Shown here piece by piece: positions 1 to 10,719 of a DNA stretch of 64,000 nucleotides. The notes under the pieces are model-generated. The model saw only the letters and a list, made by a program, of their open reading frames with translations, made no database searches and was not told where the DNA came from. The position numbers were made by a program, and so were the translations under genes. This stretch comes from Hydractinia symbiolongicarpus. Its lineage: Eukaryota; Cnidaria; Hydrozoa; Anthoathecata; Hydractiniidae. The stretch spans positions 20,894,001 through 20,958,000 of the forward strand of contig NC_079884.1 of assembly GCF_029227915.1 (NCBI RefSeq), given 5' to 3'. Each line of letters begins with the position of its first letter. Position 1 is the first letter of the stretch.

Positions 1-3000
1 GTGTGCTTATAAATATACCTGCACCTTTTGACAAAACACAACGCCGCAAGGGTAATTACCCTGGCACCGATGCATTGGCACTAAACATGTTATTTGCACG
101 ATACTAGAAAAGTACAAAGAAACACTAACAGATGTAATTAGCTATGGCAACCCATTACGAATATTTGTCATAGCAAATTTAGCTCATTGACGTCATCAGC
201 TTTCGTTTGGCGGGTGTTAATGAAAAAGAAAGATTAGGGTTAATTAGCCGCCCACAAACCGCTAATTAATGGTGACACGAGGACACCATTGTCGGTTGGT
301 TAGCGGTTTCTAACAACGGTTTCTAAAGCGATTATGAGGTTCAAATGTCAAGCTGCACTATAATATCACAATATCGACTGTTTTTTTTTTTTTTTGTACA
401 ACGTTGCGACAATATCTTGCCAAGTTCTCACTGAAAAAAATATAAGTAAACACTCTTAAAAATATCGAGTTATTTTAAACATTGTTTACATCTCAGCCCT
501 TGCCAGCGGTGGATTTATACACAGTGCAGATTAATTAATTTTTTCGTTAATCCGGTAGGGAAGATAGGAATTATGACAGACGTTTCAGTAAGATCGTCTG
601 CGATTTTGAGGGAAATGATTTTTTTTTCTACATCAACACACCACGCAACTTGGTGGTAAGAAGTTTGAACAAATGCGCGTGCGTAAAACTTATTACGGCA
701 AAAGTGTACACGAATGTTAGTCACGTGATGTAAACAAAATTATTTTTTTGGAATCTTTGTAATGGATTAAATTAGATACTATTTAAATAAGCTTGCCTTA
801 TTTTTTTTTGAACACTTTAAATAAAAAAATTACTCAATATTTGAGCACACTGCCAGAACGATCTATGTGTGTTAGGTTACAATTTTAAAACTAATATTCG
901 CGTGAATTGATTATCAAGGATCAATATCACAGCCTCACAGAAAGCAAAATCTTTTTTAAGGGGAGGAGGGGGGCGGGTAAGTCTACCATAGGCTACCGTG
1001 TGCTACCATTGTAATAAAGTGTGAAAAGGGACTGTGTTTTTCATCTTCAAGGCAACCTTTTTTCTAAAATACACGCTATTTGAATCTATTAAAGATGTGA
1101 CATGTGCACACGATGTTGAACTAACACCATAAATTTATGGGGAATAAAATGCACAAGTGTTACAAAATAGACACCTGAAATTCACCTCAGCGAAACAAAC
1201 CTATCAGTAATTATTCTCCTCCAATAGGAAGATTAAGATCGTACGGAGGGAGACAATGACTGCCCGGAAATTGACTAAGAATAAAGCGATTTAATTTCCT
1301 GTTGGTTTTGTTATTTTTGTTGTGGTTATTGTTGTTCTTTTCGTTGTTGTTGTTGTTGGTGTTGGTGTTTTTGTTAGTGTTGTTGTTTTTACTACATGAC
1401 AGCAAGCTAAACGGTTTGCAAAACCTCCACCAGCAATTAAATGAGTTTTTATCGACCTTGTGGTTATTTTAAAATTTCCATTCATTATATAAATGACAAA
1501 TTGTACTTTGATGCCAAACAGACAAACATGTCAATTTAGGTAGACGATTTATATGTACATTAGAGTGTGATTTGTTAATTGTTGTCAAGACGAAATGTAA
1601 TCGTTGGAATCTTAAAATGTAACTCGATTGCTCCATTTTAATTAAAAATTGTAATCGATTTAATGTCAGTTTTAATCCACTGAATAGTAAACGGCAAGGT
1701 ATCTTAGCTAAAAATGATCAAAATATGCTGCGTGTGTTTAGATATGTTCAAAAATTTGTTATTGGAGATATCAAGTCAAAAATTATGGCTCTTCTTAGAC
1801 ACAGCGCTAGACAAGGGGTGGGAGTTTTGAGATTGTTATTTCTTAGATTAGCCAAAACGTACACTCTGCCCTGTATAAATCTCTTCCATATCAACCATAG
1901 TTGACATTTTCCAGGGAGGTTCCCCCTCTACCCGCTTCCTCTCCTCAGACGGCTACGCCCTGAAGTGCATAAAAACTTTTCTTTTATAAACACAGCTGGT
2001 ATGAAAACCAAATTCCTAGTGGTTTAAAGACTGTCTTTAGAATTAGGCTTTAAATAATACATCATACTACTTTCCTTTTTCTTACCCGCAACTTACAATA
2101 TTGTTGGTAATTTTAAAGTAAAACTCAATCACATTACCATCGATTTCTTTTAAAGTCCTGGGATCGAGGTTGGTGTAAGTACGTCCTTGAATGTGAACGA
2201 TTTGAAATACCTTCTAATAATTTTATTTTGGGTTGTGAAAGAAAATTGATGTAAACATGGAGATTCAATGGACTGTGAGGTAAATCGACAACATGAAAAG
2301 AATAAAAATAGAATAAAGATTGCACTAACTACATCGGAGACTAATTTCTTATTGCTAAATTCTCATTATATTCTTATTACTTATCGTAATAATATTTTTA
2401 TCTATTTAGTTATCTATAATTTTTTATAAGCTTATTTTAATTCAAACTCGTTAAAACTTCCATGACAGCTTATTATACTGCTGCCATGTAAACATTGAAG
2501 GACAAAATCCTATTCTCCTAAGTAGAACCAATCAGAAGATCAGTAGAGGTTAGAATTCTCCTAGCTCTTATTAACGCACCATTTCGTATTTTGCCTCGCC
2601 TAAATTATAAGGCGATGTTTACGCGCGAAACCGACGTAATAATACGTAATTCATCGCTGGAAGCGCTGAACTTAAAACCTGTTTTATTTCGAACTTTATC
2701 TCCAACTTCAAAAAAAAGTCAATTTGATAGGTTAAGTTGTTTTTGGTATTCCATCGTTGCAGTTTGATAAATTTTTAATAAACACAATTAGTTGCTTGAG
2801 TGTGTTTTTTAATAATAAAAATCATTGAAAATTTGCTGAGCATATAAACAAACGTACAAGCTCAGTAGCTGCCTACCTTGTGACTAACGTTTACGCTTTC
2901 ATACGTTTTCATTTTGTTTCATAAGATCAATTTATAACACCACAACCCTTATATTCTGCTAAAAAAGAAGATCCAAATAGGACCAGCTTTTGGCCCAATT

Positions 3001-5482
3001 CAATTTTGCGAGGTGAATTGCTATTAAATAAGAACAATCCAGGATGTTCTTCTTACAACTCTTTCTCAGGCTATACCAATAATGGTTTTTCTTGTAGTCA
3101 AGTCATGTTGTTCATCATTTATGAAGAATAGTCTTTTTAAGTCCTGTTAAGGGTTCTGCGAAGACACTAATAGTGCACTGGAAGCGAACGCTCAGGCTAC
3201 CAGTCGGTGTTAAGCAACAAAAAAATGAGATTGAAATCAGTTCTCCTAATTTAGGGCAAGATACAAAGAAACCAGGAAAAAAAGAGTGTAAAACCAGGAA
3301 CAAAAGGCTTATATGTTGGCGGCAGTGAAATTATAAAGAGTTCACTTACAGTACTTCGTTAGACAACGAATCAAAAGAGAATGATGAAATAAAAAATTTT
3401 AACAGGAGGTAAATAAAATGCGACTTTAGAAAAACCATTCTTCTCTAAAATTAAATTACATTCTGAAAATTTTTCATTATTTTTTTCTTTCTGATATAGA
3501 AAATAGTAAATTGATGTACTGAATGCTTATCATCTTGTGTTATAACACTTGCTATTGCTTTTAGAATATTATGTTATATTTGAACCATTCAAGAAAAGAA
3601 GATTTTAAATGTTTCAAGGGCCCACCTACCCCCTAATATTCAAAATTCCAAGGATTCCACCCAACAGTTTTTTTATGCGGGACATATTGACTAAACAGGA
3701 GTGAGAAATGGCAGAAAAATGTCTATAATAAGTTTAAACGATCAACACGCAGTTTAATCATGTTTCAATAAATTCCGAATTTCACTGGCTAAAAATAGAA
3801 ACACATTGACGTCATAACAGTTAATTGCATCCTAATGAGCGCTGAACATAAAAAAAACAATCGTGTATACGATCTGAGTCAGCAAAATTTCCTGTCCTGT
3901 TCTGTCCTGTCCTGTTTTTTTTAAAAAAAATGACGATGATAAGGATGTTGATTCGACTATACTCTCCTTTGACGTCCTTAATTGGTATATCAGGCTGCTA
4001 AATTAAGAATTTCAGTATTTCTTAGGAATTTAAAAGATGCTGTGTTAGCTTAATGATGTTAGCGTTGCTGCTGTAAATTGTGACTCATCCTTATATGTGT
4101 TAATGATCCAAAGTAAACAAAATATATGTTACATAACGTAAACGTTAAATAGGCATTGAACATCAGCCAGATTTGCATTTTTAATTATATATATAAGATT
4201 AAACCACAGCTGTACCTGCAACACCACCTTGATTATATTTGCTTTGCTTTATAACAAATACTAAAACAATTCCGATGTCTAACTCACTGATATTTTTGCA
4301 AATAATACAACTGGAGACTGGGAATGAATTAGTATCTAATAATTGAGACTTAATAGGCCTTGTATCAGGGAAGATTTGTGCAAAAACAGAAAAATTAATT
4401 GGAATATTATATACGATTAATTTTCTAATTTCTATCGAAAGATTTAATTAATCGATACACTTACCCTTATGACATTGTCTGCCCGCATTCATTAAATAAA
4501 TTGATTGGATATCACTTGTGGCTATAGAAATATAGTGACCTGTTGTTCGATGTTAGAAAAAATGCATAGAAAAGGGATTGGTGATAATAGTTTTATTCGA
4601 TACTTAAAATAATGTGTGCTTAAAATTATCAACGTTTTTCTTCTTTTATGTGAAAATCTCTTTTAGAAGAAACCGAGAAGGAACAACAGATTTTGTCGAG
4701 CTTTTTGTGTTATTGCTAAAAAAAATATGATACTTGAAGTTTAATTTTTAATTTTATATGAATTACACTAAACAGCTGCTAAAAAAAATTCTATGATGCT
4801 GTCAAAAAAGAATTAAGGCTTGTTAATTTGATCATGTTCTCAACTACGAGAAAAAAGTTCAGAAAACAACCATCATGTGTTTTTATCGAGGACAATAGAG
4901 CCTGTAGTAAAAATAGAACTTCCTGTGTTATAGTAGCCATTATACTTCCTCTAATTGCCGCCATTATTAATAATTTTGGCTCACGTGCTTGTTACTTGCT
5001 GGGAAAATTACTAGTAACATCATGAAACCAAAACAAATCGCTTTGTATGCCCTTACCATTTAAAACACCAAAAAAACCCTAAAACAAAGCTGGTTTGTGC
5101 ACAAAAGTTACGAAAGCTGACCAGAATTTTTAATGTGTTACGACCCCAGTTTGCGCGAGCCAAGCTGGCACATAAATATACATGTCGACAGCAAAAAATA
5201 AATACTTACTTAAACCAAACGCGCTACTTTTGTAAGAACAAGAAAATGGTATAATTTCATCTCGTGAGAATCAAGTTATGTTAATAATGCTATTTGCGAC
5301 AATCAAGAGGGCAGGCTAGCTATTTGTTTTTTAATCTTAAACCAAAAGAATTTATTAACATCTAAACAAAATAAATTAAAGAGAGAAGGAGAATTTAGAA
5401 AAAACACCAACATTTTTTAAAATCTTGTCATGTAAATATACTATTTATATTTTTCTTTACATATATACATAAAAAAAAAGAT
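1..5482. other. Intergenic, no gene recognised
   Basis: I found no convincing exon on either strand. The stretch is AT-rich with many poly-A/T runs. It holds a cluster of overlapping palindromes at 239-309, with a CRE-like TGACGTCA at 188-195 just upstream, and a short GTT/GTG-rich tract at about 1310-1390. The few open frames here are short, low-complexity and lack recognisable domains. Confidence 0.6.
239..309. repeat. Overlapping palindromes (possible cruciform)
   Basis: Perfect 9-bp arms TTAATTAGC/GCTAATTAA overlap a second pair, AAACCGCTAA (256-265) with TTAGCGGTTT (300-309). The second pair encloses AATGGTG (268-274) with CACCATT (284-290). Two mutually exclusive hairpins are possible. 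The arms are seen directly; the function is unknown. It could be a small foldback insertion. Confidence 0.55.
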
Positions 5483-6253
5483 TTACAAGCTAAGAGTGCT
5501 TGTGGCAGATAGTTCTGAATGTTGATCAGAAAAACTGCTCGGCAACGATAGATTTCCGATGCTCGACATAGAGTCAAATGAATTCGACGATAATGACGAG
5601 CCGTTTTGATTTTTAACATATCTAACTTTTGTTGCAAATTGCGTTAGTTCTCCAAACACAGTTCGATCACCTGTATGTAACACAATCCCCTCGCATTTCC
5701 CGCTTAAAATTTCAGTGCATGCGAATATCATATTTTGACTCAGCAAAAAGTCATTTGACGTTGCGCTGATTGTTTTTAACTCGCTCGTACTTCCTGTTAT
5801 GATTCGATTGTCAACAATTAACTCGCCTTCGTAAGAAATAACTCGCATATCTGCTGGTACTATCTGTCGCGGTTGTAAACAAACCAAGTCTCCTCTAACT
5901 AACTCTTTTTTGCGTATGACTGACTTTTGGCCGTCTCTTATAACTACGTATGGATCATCTAACCGTCCGTTGAAAACACGATCCCAATCGCGTTTTGACC
6001 AATGATGCTTTTCTACGCCCTTTAACTTACGAATTAACGATGGCTTGCTTTGTGAAGCCGGTCGTGAATATTTATTGGGTCCGTCCTTCTTTAATAAAAC
6101 TCTGGCTTGCTTGCATGACAGACCATAGAAACAATCTGTGTTTAACCGGGCACAAAGAACTTCTAATTTGACAATATGTTCACCTTCTACTACTTCTTCT
6201 TTTTCTTGAAATCTAACACTTGGTTTGCTGTTCTTTAGTTCTTCCGTTGTCAT
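5483..6253 (-). CDS. Stand-alone Na,K-ATPase-like actuator-domain protein
   Basis: Uninterrupted 256-aa frame in one exon. Residues about 28-62 resemble the cation-ATPase N-terminal domain (hydrophobic/acidic start, then GLSCKQARVLL and DGPNKYSRP). Residues about 101-208 resemble the P-type ATPase actuator domain: VVIRDGQK, VRGDLV, the PAD at 133-135, VDN at 147-149, and HTGDRTVFG at 193-201. In a real pump these parts are separated by membrane helices M1-M2. Here only a short charged linker (about 70-100) lies between them and no membrane segment is present. The catalytic TGES loop reads TGST (153-156). There is no DKTG phosphorylation site, nucleotide domain or later helix; instead a Ser-rich tail of about 40 residues ends the frame. 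It therefore cannot be an ion pump. It may be a soluble pseudo-ATPase that binds or mimics a pump subunit, or a 3'-truncated retrocopy. The lack of introns fits retroposition, but an uninterrupted frame argues for constraint. Family assignment is firm; function is unknown. Confidence 0.72.
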   Translation of the reverse strand: MTTEELKNSKPSVRFQEKEEVVEGEHIVKLEVLCARLNTDCFYGLSCKQARVLLKKDGPNKYSRPASQSKPSLIRKLKGVEKHHWSKRDWDRVFNGRLDDPYVVIRDGQKSVIRKKELVRGDLVCLQPRQIVPADMRVISYEGELIVDNRIITGSTSELKTISATSNDFLLSQNMIFACTEILSGKCEGIVLHTGDRTVFGELTQFATKVRYVKNQNGSSLSSNSFDSMSSIGNLSLPSSFSDQHSELSATSTLSL

Positions 6254-7789
6254 CTTGTTGGTATATAGTTTTCAAATTTTGAAGACAGTCGAAGTGTGTG
6301 GCTTTTAACTGGAATAATACTAATGCTTGTATGCACGTTTTAAATTCCCTTCTTTTAAAGTAATGAAAACAACTTGTTTTCCCCAATATACGTCCTGTAT
6401 CAACGATGTTTACAATTTAATAATTGCAAACTAATTCCATTGACCGTTTTAATGACTAAAACAATAACAAGTTCGTTCCCAGGCCGGTAATAAAACCAGT
6501 ATTATCAAATACAAAAGGGATTGGATAGAAACTTCTATTTATTGTTTTGCGTTAATTTTGCATTATGGTATTCCCTTGTGTTGATTAAATGAGGTAATTA
6601 GGGATTATGGTTATCGAGATTTTTTTTGTGTCGTCATGACTATGAGACGACTAATGAACCAAGGAAAACACTTGGTTTACAAAGCGAGAAACAAAATGGA
6701 GGAGGAAGAAGGGAGGGTTATGAGAGCGCGTTCAACTGATGCTAGAAATTTTTATTCTTTTGTTCAAGGCAGATTAGAGGTTACATTTCAATCTCTTACG
6801 TAGCTCTTCACGTCTGGATATTTCTTTGCGTGATGGCAAAGTTGATTTTAAAAAAGAGGAAATTTAAATCAGTTAAATTATATTTGATTGGATTAGCACT
6901 AAACTTTCCGTAACGCGTTGATGATGCATTAAGACAAGAATAAGAAAACCAGAAAGGATGTTCTTTGGAGAACGAAACTGCGTAAAGATAAAATACATGA
7001 ACAAAAATAAGAATAAAAAGATAACAAAAACGTTAAAATAAGATTTAGAAAGTTTAAAGGGTCATTTATTATGACGAGGTTTCTGAGATTTTCACTTCAA
7101 ATCCATCTTGGTGGAAGGTTGTACCTCGACACTACCTTATTTGGTAATATCACTACACAGGACAGAAGAGTTTAGACTTTTGTATTGTGCAAAAAAATTA
7201 AAAACTTTACTATCATTACTGTTTTAACAAACCAGTTTTAATTTACTAAAAAGTAACTCATCGTAAATCAAAAAAGGAAGTGCTCATAGCCTTTCAGTTC
7301 CACTTTTGTCTGAGTTTTATAAAAAATCCAACAGTACTGTCAGTTTTTGTCAATTTATTTGCTCGAGACAGACAGATCAGCTTAGAAAAAACAAAACATT
7401 TTCATATTACAAAATAATTTATTATGCATTGTTGACAGATTTTTTGATTTAATCAAATGATTAGTTAATAGGCTTATTACAGTCGCTTTCAAAGAATAAT
7501 ACATCATAAGTTTGTCCCAATTTATTGTCATGACGTCACCCTAGGTAAACGTCAATAACAAAACGAAATTCCGTCCCTCACAGTGATAGTATTATCGTTT
7601 GTTGATATTTACGGATACAACACTTTAATGCTATTGTAAAGCAAAAAAATGCTAATTATGTAATTTGTGAGAACGTGCATACTCTCTAGAAAAATCTTAA
7701 TTATTATTATTGAATTTTCTAAGCTTTGTTATGCAAACTTATAAGCAACATCTTATCACTAATACGAGGCTTAAAATTTTTTTAAAAAA
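6254..7789. other. Intergenic, no gene recognised
   Basis: AT-rich sequence upstream of the actuator-domain gene, so it should contain that gene's promoter. I see no clear core element, no exon and no strong repeat. Confidence 0.5.
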
Positions 7790-7794
7790 TTGAA

Positions 7795-8260
7795 CCCAAG
7801 CAACTGCAAGCAACTACAAACTACAAGCAACTATAAGCTAGAACCAACTACAAACTACAACCAACTACAAACAACTACAAACAACTACAAACTACAACCA
7901 ACTACAATCAACTACAATCAACTACAATCAACTACAACCAACTACAATCAACTACAAACTACAATCAACTACAAACTGCAACCAATTACGACCAACTACA
8001 AGCAACTACAAGCAACTACAATCAACTACAACCAACTACAATCAACTACAATCAACTACAATCAACTACAATCAACTACAATCAACTACAGTCAACTACA
8101 ACCTACTACAACCAACTACAATCAACTACAATCAACTACAACCAACTACAATCAACTACAATCAACTACAATCAACTAAAATCAATTACAACCTACTACA
8201 ATCAACTACAACCTACTACAAACTGCAACCAACTACAAACTACGACCAACTACAAGCATA
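7795..8260. repeat. 10-bp minisatellite (AATCAACTAC)n
   Basis: About 465 bp built from CAACTACAAT-type units of 10 bp, with scattered CAACTACAAACTA variants of 11-16 bp at the left end. Because 30 bp equals ten codons, the plus strand reads as a 129-residue N/Q/T/Y repeat. That open frame is a by-product of a stop-free repeat, not evidence of a gene. Confidence 0.9.
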
Positions 8261-10719
8261 AAGTTGAAGTTATCAAATCAACAATGTAAAGCCGGATTTC
8301 CACTTAAAAATAATACGCGTCGATACCGAAATCGGTTCATCTGTGTCGATGTGTGAAAAAGTTGGATGTGATTTAACCTTTCTTAGAAGTGCGCGTATGA
8401 AAAATTAAACAAACAAAAAAATAAGTAAGAATAGTTATTTTATGAACCAACGTTGCGAAACGATACGTTGTATTTCTAAGTGGAAAAAAGGCTTTAGACC
8501 TCCGAAATTGAGTCAACGACGCTGCACTTACTGACTTTGACAGATCTAACAAAAGAGGAGAAGGGTTGATCTTATACCACGCTTGTCGATACTTTTGCCT
8601 AATTAAGCAAAACGCGTCATGCTATCCTGCACAACAAGTTTTAGAAACTTTAACTACCAATCTCAATTTATTAACACCTCGTCACCTATATTAAAAAAAA
8701 TCATATATGCACGTTTTTATTAGATATCTCCATTTATCGGGATCGAAATGAATTTCAGTAGATTTGGAAAACTAAATAAAATAAAATGTGCATTCTTCAA
8801 CAAAAACCATTAAAACATCATTAGTAACAAAAACTATATAATCCTGCATAGAAAACAATATTACAAAATATAACAGTTAAGAAAAACTTTCTGACCAAGA
8901 AGCGCATTCCAAGATTTTTTGATGAAAAAGAAATCACCCTCCCTATACTCCGGCTATTGTCACCCCTATATCAGATCCCTGAATTCACCTACCTCCGATT
9001 TTTAACAACCGTTCCAACTGTCTTTTTGAAGGTATTTACCCCCTACGCCGACTGAGAATCGGATCAAACCGAATCACTGTCAGGAAGTTTGTTAGCAATT
9101 CACAAAGTAGCTCCACTTTATTTACATAATCACGTTTACTTAGTCATGTGTCTTAAACATACCGACATTAAACATTTTTGCTAGCAACACATGACGCACT
9201 CTTTTTTTTGAGTCGAGATTTAGCTTGTCAGGTAGTCGCAATTTTGAGTTTCAATATCGCGACCGTATCAATAAATTTATGTAGGAACTTAAACTGTTAG
9301 ATAAAATAAAGTTGGGGCGGTTTTAACGACCGTTGTGACCTGAGCTTTAATTCAAAAATGCAGTGCAGCTATTTTTATGTATTATGCTCTTTTCATCTTT
9401 TTTTTTTTAAAAAAAATGCCTTTTAGCAAGAGAATTGCATTATACCGTGGATAATTTAAAACCACTTTGTTTCTGTTTAATGCAACGAAGTTATAAAACA
9501 CAGCCACGTGCTTTGCTGCTAATTTTTCAAACTGGTCTTCACAATGTGGGTTGAAAACAAGCGCTGACATACGCTACCGTGCCTTTCTTCGCTGATTTCA
9601 CCGCGGATTTTTTAAATTAAACTGGTGGCAAAAAATCTGTCTTTCTTTTTTCGTCACCTATGTTTAGGCGAAGTGTGCAGCTTTCCTGTCTGCAAATTAA
9701 ATATGGAACGCTAAGTGGAAGCCAGCCTTGAATTCTTAAAGCTGTATATTGACAGACGTTTCTAAACCAATTCTTCGTATTTGTCTCGATTCTCAAGGAT
9801 TCTACATCTTGCTGTCTATTTTCTTGGTAATTGTATAAATTGTTACTTAATGTAAACAATATGGAGTATCTAGGTGAGAGTGAGTAGGAGAGATAGCATG
9901 TCCCTATATCTAATGAAAAGTCATTATGTCGGATTTACATTAAAAGAATTGTCTGACCGCAGCACAAATTTTTTAATTTTTCCCATAGCGAAATAATTCC
10001 ACGGAGTTGAAGAAATTCGAATTGCACAGTTTTGTCTTCTTATTAGCAAAAAGAAAAAACGAAAATATTTTTTTACGGTTGATCTGGTTAACAGTCTACT
10101 TCTTTTATACGAATATAAGAATTTCAGCCTGGGTGTTACGTTGAAAACAATAGGTCTATTGTTTAGAACAATAGAAAAATTAGGCCATGTTAGATATTTT
10201 GAATTCCTTAAACAAAATGTGTTCCAAAATTAGGGACGGTGCTATGACAAGAAAATAACTGCTTTGAAATAAATAGCTTTCTTTAAAATAGATATTTATA
10301 TTTGTTTGTAATAACTTATTTTTTTCTGGCAGTAACAAGCAAATATTAATTTATAAAAAACTAAATCGTTTTAAAGGTTTCCAGTGAAACGAAGACAAGC
10401 TGCAGAGTCAATAATATTTATTTAACCACGAGGGAAGATATTACTGTTGGAAGAAATTTTTGGATAATTTTTATCTGGATTTTGACTATTCGCAACTTTG
10501 AAGAAGAAATATCAAGCTACTCTATGAATACTGTAGATAAAACTTAAAAGCAAAACACTTTTATTATTCACATAAAAAAAATCAACAAAGAAAAATCAAG
10601 GCTGTTAATCCTATGGTTAAATTGTGAAAACTAAACTTTTTTAGGAACAGAAATTTAGCTCTTGGCTAACTTTATAAATCAAAAACAAATCTAACAAAGT
10701 CAGAAAGGGTAGACACAGT
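8261..10719. other. Intergenic, downstream of CECR2
   Basis: No exon recognised. Contains, at about 10115-10195, a copy of a short repeat carrying the palindrome CTATTGTTTAGAACAATAG that occurs again near 42.9 kb. The 3' end of the CECR2-like transcript must fall in the last few hundred bases. Confidence 0.5.
10115..10195. repeat. Dispersed hairpin repeat, copy 1
   Basis: Shares the block GGTCTATTGTTTAGAACAAT and flanking TCAG-GGTG...TTACGTT-like sequence with 42850-42915. The core is a perfect palindrome, CTATTGTT/AACAATAG around TAG. Probably the end of a non-autonomous element; full limits not determined. Confidence 0.5.

Noticed and set aside
7790-8179. 129-residue N/Q/T/Y-rich frame as a prion-like protein
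   Set aside because: It lies wholly within a 10-bp minisatellite, has no ATG start and no conserved flank.
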